From NCBI RefSeq assembly GCF_026343955.1, contig NZ_JAPKNI010000002.1:248001-312000 (forward strand): a stretch of DNA of 64,000 nt, in the 5' to 3' direction. The translations under genes were made by a program, and so were the position numbers. Origin of the DNA: Kaistia defluvii. GTDB lineage: Bacteria > Pseudomonadota > Alphaproteobacteria > Rhizobiales > Kaistiaceae. The notes beneath the pieces are model-generated. The model ran no database searches and had not been told where the DNA came from. It saw only the letters and a program-made list of their open reading frames with translations. This document shows positions 58,062-64,000 of this stretch, one piece after another; position 1 is the stretch's first letter; every line of letters starts with the position of its first letter.

Positions 58062-59873
58062 ATGGACTGGCTGCTCAACATCCTTTCTCAGGGTTCGGAT
58101 GCGCTGGGCGGAAATCTGTTGCGATCGATCCCGAGGCTGATGGTTTCGGTCAGCACTTTTGCGATCGCGGTGGCCGCGATATCGTTTCTGTGGCGTCGCC
58201 GCGATCTTCCCACCGTCTATCGGCGCGTCGCGCTGTCGCTCATCCTGCTGCTGTTGGGAATCGCGGTCTCCTATCTGATTGCGGCCTTTCCGGTGCTGCG
58301 ACCGTCGATCTATGCGCGGGTCTTCGAGATCGTCGCCGCCCTGAGCGCGCTGGTGGCGGTATTCCTCATCCGATACGTTCTTCCGGAGCTGCTCGCTTTG
58401 CCGTCGCCTCGGCTGCTGGAGCGCAACAACCGCCATCTCAAATCCGAGATCGACGCGCATATCGACACGATGCGGCAGCTGACCGACATCCGCAGCGAGC
58501 TCGAGGAGAAGGTATATGTCCGCACGCGCGAGCTGACGGCGACCAAGCAGCGCTTCGAAGCAGCGCTCTCCGGCTCGGATATCGCGGTCTTCAACCAGGA
58601 TACGCGGCTGGTCTTCACCTGGGCCTATGACCCGCGGCGCGGCCTGACGCCGGAAGAGGTGGTCGGCAAGACGGACGCGGACCTGTTTCCCGAAGATGTC
58701 GCCCAGTCCGTGGCGGACGCCAAGCGCAACGTGGTCGAGAGCGGCAAGGGGACGTCGCTCAACGTCGTGGTCAAGACCGATGGCGCGTCCCAGTATCTGC
58801 GCCTTTCGATCGAGCCGCTGCGGGACGGGTCGGGCGAGATCATCGGCCTGACGTCCGCGGTCGTCGACCTCACCGAGCGCCATGACTACGAGACGCGCCT
58901 GTCGGCGCTGACCTCCGGACTGGCCGAGGCCAATGCCCGGTTCGACATGGCGCTGCGGGGATCCTCGATCATGGTTTTCAGCCATGATCGCGACCTGCGC
59001 TACAACTGGGTCTACAATCCGGCGATCGGCCTCAATGCCGATGACATGATCGGCCGCACCGACGAGGAATTCTGGCAGGACGAAGGCAGTCAGTCGATCG
59101 TCGACATGAAGAAGGCGGCAGTGGCCTCCGGCGAGGCGCAGCATGGCGAGATCGTCATGACGCTCGATGACAAGCCACGCTATTTCCAGCTACGGCTGGA
59201 GCCGATCCTCGGGCGGGATCGCAGCATCCAGGGACTGGCGGGCGTGGCGGTGGATGTCACCGAGGCGCATCAGCAGGAACTGCATCTGCGGCTGGTCATG
59301 CGCGAACTGACCCACCGCTCCAAGAACCTGCTCGCGGTGATCCAGGCCATGGCGCGCCAGACCGCCGCCCGCTCGGACGATCCGCAGACCTTCGTCACCC
59401 GTTTCTCCGCCCGGCTGCGGGCGATGGCGGCGTCGCACGACCTGCTGGTCGCCCGCGAATGGCACGGCGCCACGCTGAAGGACCTCGTCAGCGCCCAGCT
59501 TTCGCAGGCGATCGATCCGGGTTCCGACCAGCTCGTCATCGAAGGACCGATGCTGAGTCTTCGCCCGGATGCCGTGCAGAATATCGGCCTGGCCTTGCAT
59601 GAGCTGACAACCAACGCGGCCAAGTACGGCGCGCTTTCGGTTCCGGACGGGCGCATCTCGCTAAACTGGGGCATCCGCAACGGCGATCGGCTTCACCTCC
59701 GCTGGGAGGAGACCAACGGGCCGATGGTGCAGCAGCCGGAGAAGACTGGCTTCGGTGTCACGTTGCTGGAGCGCAGCGTCGGCCAGGCGCTCGACGGCAT
59801 CGTCACGCTGGAGTTCACGCCGGGCGGCGTGGTGTGCGAGATCGACATCCCCTCGAGCCACGCGCTGGACTGA
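58062..59873 (+). CDS. Membrane-bound PAS-containing HWE-family histidine kinase (candidate PhyR kinase)
   Basis: This is a 603-residue sensor kinase. About three N-terminal helices (residues ~25-115) lead to a coiled coil (~120-165), two PAS-type domains (~168-280 and ~300-410), then an HWE kinase core: phosphoacceptor His in RELTHRSKNLLAVIQAMARQ, N-box HELTTNAAKYGAL, and LRWEETNGP with the Trp-x-Glu that names the family. HWE/HisKA2 kinases next to phyR are the usual PhyR kinases (PhyK-like), so it probably feeds the stress response. The start is 34 bases after the -35 block of the opposing csbD promoter. No EcfG site found in its own direction. Confidence 0.92.
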   Translation: MDWLLNILSQGSDALGGNLLRSIPRLMVSVSTFAIAVAAISFLWRRRDLPTVYRRVALSLILLLLGIAVSYLIAAFPVLRPSIYARVFEIVAALSALVAVFLIRYVLPELLALPSPRLLERNNRHLKSEIDAHIDTMRQLTDIRSELEEKVYVRTRELTATKQRFEAALSGSDIAVFNQDTRLVFTWAYDPRRGLTPEEVVGKTDADLFPEDVAQSVADAKRNVVESGKGTSLNVVVKTDGASQYLRLSIEPLRDGSGEIIGLTSAVVDLTERHDYETRLSALTSGLAEANARFDMALRGSSIMVFSHDRDLRYNWVYNPAIGLNADDMIGRTDEEFWQDEGSQSIVDMKKAAVASGEAQHGEIVMTLDDKPRYFQLRLEPILGRDRSIQGLAGVAVDVTEAHQQELHLRLVMRELTHRSKNLLAVIQAMARQTAARSDDPQTFVTRFSARLRAMAASHDLLVAREWHGATLKDLVSAQLSQAIDPGSDQLVIEGPMLSLRPDAVQNIGLALHELTTNAAKYGALSVPDGRISLNWGIRNGDRLHLRWEETNGPMVQQPEKTGFGVTLLERSVGQALDGIVTLEFTPGGVVCEIDIPSSHALD

Positions 59874-59927
59874 GGCCATTCGAGGTTCCCGGTCGGACGG
59901 CCACTCCGCCGAAGCCCGCAACAAAAA

Positions 59928-59948
59928 AGGAGCCTGTGAAAGGCTCCT
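59928..59948. terminator. Terminator between kinase and small-protein operon
   Basis: AGGAGCC / GGCTCCT is a 7-bp stem with a 7-base loop; the A-run at 59923-59928 gives a U-run on the minus strand, so it mainly ends the leftward small-protein operon. Confidence 0.82.
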
Positions 59949-60000
59949 CTCCGTTTCCGCAATTTGGATGTCTAGCCGCGGCGCGGGGCCGGGCTGGAAT

Positions 60001-60342
60001 TCAGCGCTTGCGCGCCAGGCCGCCCAGAAGGCCCATGGCGAAGGCAAGGGCGACGCTGGTGGTGCCGACCTCCTGCTGCTGGCGGCGGCCGTTACGCCAG
60101 TTCGCCACCAGCAGGATGATCAATCCAACCACCAGGAACGCTCCGCCCACGACCATCTTGGCGACCAGCGATCCATAGCTGTAGGCCAGTGCCTGGTACC
60201 CGGCAGCCACGCCGAAGCAAACGCCGACAATAATGAACACCCCCGCGAGGGCCAGAAGGCCGACTCGCTTGAGGGTGCGCACGGTGGTTTGCGTGGCGGC
60301 AGCGGCCGCCACGCTTGTCAGGGCCTGGAACAGGCCGCTCAT
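60001..60342 (-). CDS. Small two-helix membrane protein (phage-holin-like family)
   Basis: This is a 113-residue protein from the ATG at 60342. Two hydrophobic helices (VGLLALAGVFIIVGVCFGVA and KMVVGGAFLVVGLIILLVAN) are followed by a basic tail ending GLLGGLARKR. Similar proteins are named phage-holin-superfamily, but the context is a stress operon, not a prophage. Overlaps the DUF883 gene by four bases. Confidence 0.78.
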   Translation of the reverse strand: MSGLFQALTSVAAAAATQTTVRTLKRVGLLALAGVFIIVGVCFGVAAGYQALAYSYGSLVAKMVVGGAFLVVGLIILLVANWRNGRRQQQEVGTTSVALAFAMGLLGGLARKR

Positions 60343-60644
60343 CGCCGGCCTATGAGCGCACCGATGAACAGGCCGATGCCGGCTGCGATCAGCACGGCGG
60401 GAACCGGATTGCCGGTGATCTGGCCTTCGATATCCTCGGCGACCCTTTGCCCGCGGCGGCGTGCCTCGTCGGCCGAGGCGCGGAAGGTCTCGCTGGCCCG
60501 GCCGGCGGCATTGTGCAGCGCGTCCGCTCCGGCGCTCGCCTGTTCCGAACCGAATTTGCGGATCGTATCCGTCAGCGAGGCCAATTCGGCCTGGATGGCC
60601 TTCACCTGGTCGGAGAGGTCCGAACCGTCTGTCTTGGTCACCAT
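60339..60644 (-). CDS. DUF883 protein (ElaB/YqjD family)
   Basis: This is a 101-residue protein with a long amphipathic helical N-terminal region (LSDQVKAIQAELASLTDTIR, ASETFRASADEARRRGQRVA) and a C-terminal membrane anchor (VPAVLIAAGIGLFIGALIGRR split after VPAVLIAAGIGLFIGAL). This is the ElaB/YqjD pattern; E. coli relatives are stationary-phase inner-membrane proteins that bind ribosomes. Second gene of a three-gene operon. Confidence 0.9.
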   Translation of the reverse strand: MVTKTDGSDLSDQVKAIQAELASLTDTIRKFGSEQASAGADALHNAAGRASETFRASADEARRRGQRVAEDIEGQITGNPVPAVLIAAGIGLFIGALIGRR

Positions 60645-60671
60645 TTTGGCACTCCTGTTCGTTGCTCAAGT

Positions 60672-60938
60672 TTAAGAAGGCTTGAGAGATCTACCCGGAA
60701 GTATATGCGGCGCGGGCATCGAGTTGTCGACATGTTTCAGCGCGGTGGAGAGTTCCATGGTTAGCTTTTTATAAGCTTCCCGCTCCTCGGCTGAAGCAAG
60801 GGGCGCCAGCCTGCTGACCGCTCGTCGCCAATGCAGCAGCGTTTCCGCCTTTTGGCTGTCCGAGAGAACCTTGTCCTCGACGATATCCCCGGGCCGCCAA
60901 AAGCCGGCATATCCCTGATATGCGATCATTTGTTCCAT
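60672..60938 (-). CDS. Hypothetical small protein heading a stress-type operon
   Basis: This is an 88-residue soluble ORF (MEQMIAYQGYAGFWRPGDIV start). It has no membrane segment; the middle is helical (SRLAPLASAEEREAYKKLTM). I do not recognise the family. It counts as real because an EcfG-type promoter lies 31 bases upstream and the DUF883 and holin-like genes follow 27 bases later on the same strand. Confidence 0.65.
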   Translation of the reverse strand: MEQMIAYQGYAGFWRPGDIVEDKVLSDSQKAETLLHWRRAVSRLAPLASAEEREAYKKLTMELSTALKHVDNSMPAPHILPGRSLKPS

Positions 60939-60968
60939 CCTGGTTCATTCCAAGCGACCCGCAGAGAG

Positions 60969-60993
60969 AACGGCCCAAATCGCCAATGGTTCC
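60969..60993 (-). promoter_or_regulatory. Predicted EcfG-type promoter for the three-gene small-protein operon
   Basis: On the minus strand GGAAC (60993-60989), 16 bases, CGTT (60972-60969), 31 bases before the ATG at 60938. Full consensus in both blocks. Confidence 0.78.
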
Positions 60994-61047
60994 AGTGGGA
61001 TCGCGACCGCTCTTCGCCGCACGATGGCAAGCCTGCTCCAATGCAAT

Positions 61048-61117
61048 CCGCCGCGCCCGGGTGACCCGGACGCGGCGGAAGTCTGTCATTTCGACAAGAA
61101 CCGGGGTCGTGCCCCGG
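61048..61117 (-). terminator. Two GC hairpins downstream of the polyamine-type ABC operon
   Basis: CCGGGG-tcgtg-CCCCGG (61101-61117) and a longer stem CCGCCGCG...CGCGGCGG with inner CCGGG/CCCGG (61048-61078) lie between the last permease stop and the stress promoter. U-runs are poor, but two hairpins in series should limit read-through into the stress operon. Confidence 0.55.
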
Positions 61118-61124
61118 CGTCCTG

Positions 61125-62084
61125 TCAGGTCGTGCCCTTGCCCGCGTCGGAGCCATGACGCTTGCGGCGATGCTGGGCGATCAGCATGGCGAGGATCGCC
61201 AGGCCGATGACGGCGAAGGAGACCGCCGTCGTCACGGTGCCGAGCGCGTAGATCACGGGTGTGGTCACCGTGGTGGTGAGGCCGCGCAGCGTCAGCGGCA
61301 GGGTATTGACCGAGCCGACCGTCTGGCTGGAGCGGGCGATCTCGTCCCAGGACAGCGTGAAGCCGAACAGCGCGACGCCAACCAGCGACGGTGCAATCAT
61401 CGGCAGCACGACATAGCGGAAGGTCTGCCAGGACGAGGCGCCGAGGTCGCGCGCCGCTTCCTCATAGGCCGGGTTGAATCGGTTGAAGACGGCGAACATG
61501 ATGAGCAGGCCGAAGGGTAGCGTCCAGGTCAGATGCGCGCCGAGGCCGGAGGTGAACAGCCCCATCAGGGTCTGGAAATTGTCCTGGATCAGGATGCCGA
61601 TATTGCCGAGGAAGTTCGTCCACATCGTCGGGTCGGGGATGTCGACATAGTTTTCGACCAGACGGTCACCGAGGCCGGTGATGGTCTGGTTGAACAGCTG
61701 GAATTCCAGCGCGATGCCGAGCGACACGACGATCGAGGGCAGGATCAGGCTGGCGATCGCCGTGAAGAACAGGATGTTGGAACCCTTGAACTTCTGGCGG
61801 AAGGCATAGCCGGCCATCACCGAGATCACGACGGTGACCAGCGTCACGACGAGGCCCAGCTTCAGCGAGTTGATCAGCGCGTCGACGACGTTGGGCACGC
61901 CGATGCCGGCCCACAGATTGTGGAACCAGTGCAGCGAGACCCCATTCATCGGAAAGGTCATGCCGCCGTTCGGGCCCTGGAACGACAGCACCAGGATGGT
62001 GATCGTCGGGCCGTAGAGGAACAGCACATAGAGGGCGAAAACCGCCGACAGCACGTAGAATGCGCGGGAGCGTCCTTCGGCCAT
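61125..62084 (-). CDS. ABC transporter permease (PotC-like, spermidine/putrescine type)
   Basis: This is a 319-residue permease from the ATG at 62084. It has about six helices and the EAA-type loop EEAARDLGASSWQTFRYVVL, with Asp-Leu-Gly-Ala typical of the polyamine/iron/sulfate (CUT-unrelated) group. It also has the family FTLSWDEIARSSQTVG segment, where PotC has a similar SxDE motif. Two bases separate it from the PotB-like gene. Confidence 0.92.
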   Translation of the reverse strand: MAEGRSRAFYVLSAVFALYVLFLYGPTITILVLSFQGPNGGMTFPMNGVSLHWFHNLWAGIGVPNVVDALINSLKLGLVVTLVTVVISVMAGYAFRQKFKGSNILFFTAIASLILPSIVVSLGIALEFQLFNQTITGLGDRLVENYVDIPDPTMWTNFLGNIGILIQDNFQTLMGLFTSGLGAHLTWTLPFGLLIMFAVFNRFNPAYEEAARDLGASSWQTFRYVVLPMIAPSLVGVALFGFTLSWDEIARSSQTVGSVNTLPLTLRGLTTTVTTPVIYALGTVTTAVSFAVIGLAILAMLIAQHRRKRHGSDAGKGTT

Positions 62085-62086
62085 GC

Positions 62087-62968
62087 TCAGAGCTCCTTGC
62101 GAATGTCGACGAAGCGCAGCAGCGTCCAGATGATCATCAGCACGATGGCCAAAAGGACGACGGCGTTGGCGGCGGCGATCGGGAATTGCAGCGCGTTGAT
62201 CTGGCTTTCGATCACCTTGCCGGCGGAGGCGATCTGCTGGCCGCCCATCAGGCCGATCGAGATGAAGTCGCCCATCACCACCGTGATGACGAAGATCGAG
62301 CCGATGGCGATGCCGGTCTTGGATAGCGGGATGATGACGTTCCACAGCGTCTGCCAGCCCGAAGCGCCCGTGTCATAGGCGGCCTCGACGAGCGATTTGT
62401 CGATGCGCGACATCGAGTTCAGGATCGGCACGATCATGAAGACGGTATTGAGGTGGACGAGCGCCAGCACCACGGAAAAATTGGAATAGAGCAGCCAGTC
62501 GAGCGGCTCGGAAGTGAGGCCGACGCCCATCAGCCACTGGTTGACGACGCCATTGCGTCCCAGCAGCGGGATCCAGGAGATCATGCGGATGACATTGGAG
62601 GTCCAGAACGGGATCGTCGTGACCAGCGCCAGGATCAGGCGCATGTTGTTGGACTTGATCTCGAAGACGAGGAAATAGGCGATCGTGAAGCCGAGCACGA
62701 GCGTGATCAGCCAGACCATCAGGCAGAATTTCAGCGTCGACAGATAGGTGCGGAAGGTGGTGCAGAGGTCCGGCAGCGAGGCGAGGCACTTGTCGAAGGC
62801 CGTGGCGTAGTTGTCGCCGACAAAGGCCGGTTCGATCGAGTAGCCCGTATAGGTCCAGAAGCTGACGGCAAGCGTTACCAGGAGCGGCAGCACGAAGAAG
62901 ATCAGGAAGACGATCGCGAGCGGCGCGGCCTGCCAATAGGGTGCCCAGCGCGATTTCATTTCCAGCAT
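62087..62968 (-). CDS. ABC transporter permease (PotB-like)
   Basis: This is a permease of about 293 residues from the ATG at 62968; alternative starts are 62959 and 63019. The first helix is LAIVFLIFFVLPLLVTLAVS, then RMISWIPLLGRNGVVNQWL and the loop EAAYDTGASGWQTLWNVIIP, all of PotB type. It forms the channel with the downstream PotC-like protein. The ATPase is not in the window and may lie beyond 64000. Confidence 0.91.
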   Translation of the reverse strand: MLEMKSRWAPYWQAAPLAIVFLIFFVLPLLVTLAVSFWTYTGYSIEPAFVGDNYATAFDKCLASLPDLCTTFRTYLSTLKFCLMVWLITLVLGFTIAYFLVFEIKSNNMRLILALVTTIPFWTSNVIRMISWIPLLGRNGVVNQWLMGVGLTSEPLDWLLYSNFSVVLALVHLNTVFMIVPILNSMSRIDKSLVEAAYDTGASGWQTLWNVIIPLSKTGIAIGSIFVITVVMGDFISIGLMGGQQIASAGKVIESQINALQFPIAAANAVVLLAIVLMIIWTLLRFVDIRKEL

Positions 62969-63101
62969 GGTCGGGCAGGCTCCATTTCGATGGAAGAAGG
63001 CGGAAAGCCGGGATCGCATGACTCTGCGCCGACGGGCAGGGGCATTGCGGGGGCGACCGGGCTAGGAACGGCGGGCGGGCGCGGTCGTCTGGTATCGCAG
63101 T

Positions 63102-63140
63102 TTGCCTGCGGGCGGGGGTTGGGATCCCGCCCGCAGGCAA
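63102..63140 (-). repeat. Perfect 15-bp hairpin between SBP and permease genes
   Basis: TTGCCTGCGGGCGGG (63102-63116) pairs exactly with CCCGCCCGCAGGCAA (63126-63140), 9-base loop, 13 bases after the SBP stop. No U-run follows on the minus strand. Probably a 3' stabiliser or attenuator of the SBP message. Confidence 0.75.
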
Positions 63141-63152
63141 GGTCATGGCCGA

Positions 63153-64000
63153 TCAGGCGGCGATGAACTCGTTCCACTTCTGGATCATGTAGGCGTTCTC
63201 ATCCATGATCGAGTTCCAGCAGGCCACGGCACCCATGCGGGTGTTGTAGGAGCCGCCGTCACGGATCGAGCCGGCCTTCTCGAGCAGGCCGCCATCCGGA
63301 CCGAGAATGTCCTTCTCGGCCGGCTTGCCTTCCATCCAGAACGCCCATTCATAGGGTTCCATGCTCTGCTGCGCGGTATCGAGCACGGCGGCGTAGTAGC
63401 CCTGGCGGTTCAGATAGGCGCCGGCCCAGCCGTCGAGGAACCAGTTGATGAACTCGTAGGCGGCGTCGAGCTTCTTGCCCTTCAGCGTCTTCGGCAGGCC
63501 GAAGCCCGAAGCCCAGGCGCGATAGCCTTCCTTCAGCGGCTGGAAGGTGCAGGGGATGCCCTTCAGGCGGACGGCGGTGACGGCCGGCGACCACATCGAC
63601 TGGATGACCGTCTCGCCCGAGGCCATCAGATTGACGCTCTCGTTGAAGTCCGACCAGAAGGCGCGGAACTGGCCGGCCTTCTTGGCTTCGATCAGGGTCG
63701 CGATCGTCTTGTCGATCTCTTCCTTGGTCATGTTGCCCTTGTCGCCGTACTTCACGGTGCCGAGGGCTTCGTTGACCATCGCGGCGTCCATGATGCCGAT
63801 CGACGGGATGTTGAGGATCGAGGTCTTGCCCTTGAATTCCGGGTTGAGCAGCTCAGCCCAGCTTTCGATCGGGCGCTTGATCAGGTCGGGACGGATGCCG
63901 AGCGTGTCGGCGTTGTAGGTCGTCGGTATCAGGGTGATCCACTCGGTCTGCTCCTTGGCGAACTCCTTGCCGCGCTGCTTCTCGAGATACATCACCTTGT
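63153..64000 (-). CDS. Extracellular solute-binding protein (PotD-like), N-terminus outside window
   Basis: These are the C-terminal ~282 residues of a periplasmic binding protein. It contains WITLIPTTYNADTLGIRPDL, SWAELLNPEFKGKTSILNIP, and AYEFINWFLDGWAGAYLNRQ, the last resembling the PotD/PotF FINFL region. The C-terminus ends IQKWNEFIAA. The signal peptide and start lie beyond base 64000. It heads the PotB-PotC genes, from which it is separated by a strong hairpin. Ligand could be a polyamine or other small cation. Confidence 0.9.
   Translation of the reverse strand, partial: KVMYLEKQRGKEFAKEQTEWITLIPTTYNADTLGIRPDLIKRPIESWAELLNPEFKGKTSILNIPSIGIMDAAMVNEALGTVKYGDKGNMTKEEIDKTIATLIEAKKAGQFRAFWSDFNESVNLMASGETVIQSMWSPAVTAVRLKGIPCTFQPLKEGYRAWASGFGLPKTLKGKKLDAAYEFINWFLDGWAGAYLNRQGYYAAVLDTAQQSMEPYEWAFWMEGKPAEKDILGPDGGLLEKAGSIRDGGSYNTRMGAVACWNSIMDENAYMIQKWNEFIAA

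Noticed and set aside
60001-60342. Prophage holin
   Set aside because: Despite the family name there are no lysis or phage genes nearby, and the gene is in a stress-type operon.
60769-61089. 106-codon minus-strand ORF overlapping the stress promoter
   Set aside because: It overlaps the 88-residue gene in another frame and covers its promoter; no ribosome site or family features.

Overview
The window is GC-rich chromosomal DNA from an alphaproteobacterium, most likely of the order Hyphomicrobiales (Rhizobiales). The evidence is a PhyR-NepR-EcfG general stress response (GSR) locus, an ImuA-ImuB-DnaE2 cassette preceded by a GAAC-N7-GAAC SOS box, Ku/LigD end joining, many SBP-dependent ABC transporters and rhizobial-style REP palindromes. 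Genus cannot be fixed from the sequence alone. I see no rRNA, tRNA, CRISPR array, phage or insertion sequence.

Layout. 1-7104: end of kdpA, a small membrane ORF, kdpB, kdpC, kdpD, kdpE (high-affinity K+ uptake and its two-component control), then a PTS EIIA-Ntr-like protein. 7123-8518: an EcfG-type promoter followed by two small stress proteins and a first Ku. 8584-17211: a sugar-type ABC transporter (two permeases, Tat-exported SBP) with a Gfo/Idh/MocA oxidoreductase, divergent from a ROK regulator that is followed by a two-subunit enzyme resembling N,N-dimethylformamidase. 17301-21019: a second EcfG-type promoter, second Ku and a three-domain LigD. 21202-27948: second sugar-type ABC transporter, ribokinase, RbsD/FucU mutarotase and an IclR regulator. 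28077-33727: class III aminotransferase, complete polar-amino-acid ABC transporter and a beta-hydroxyacid dehydrogenase. 33959-37734: ManC and a Wzc/Wzz-like polysaccharide protein with a degenerate kinase domain. 37948-41313: UvrD-like helicase, VOC protein and WYL regulator. 41519-47285: SOS mutasome. 47310-53258: Dabb protein and an RND efflux system with TetR regulator. 53565-55584: SDR and a RibB-type riboflavin enzyme. 55622-60993: GSR core (ecfG, nepR, phyR, an HWE kinase) and several stress-type small genes. 61125-64000: a spermidine/putrescine-type ABC transporter cut by the window end.

The strongest cross-cutting signal is regulatory. Seven sites of the form GGAAC-N16-CRTT, all with exactly 16 bases between the blocks, lie upstream of phyR, nepR-ecfG, csbD, a DUF1328 gene, a three-gene small-protein operon, the first Ku cluster and the second Ku-LigD operon. 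This predicts that double-strand-break end joining belongs to the general stress regulon. A second local signal is a near-palindrome, TTCCRCCRCGYGRAA, present three times around the IclR-aminotransferase-amino-acid transporter block. The most unusual enzyme content is the dimethylformamidase-like pair inside a ROK-controlled transporter locus.
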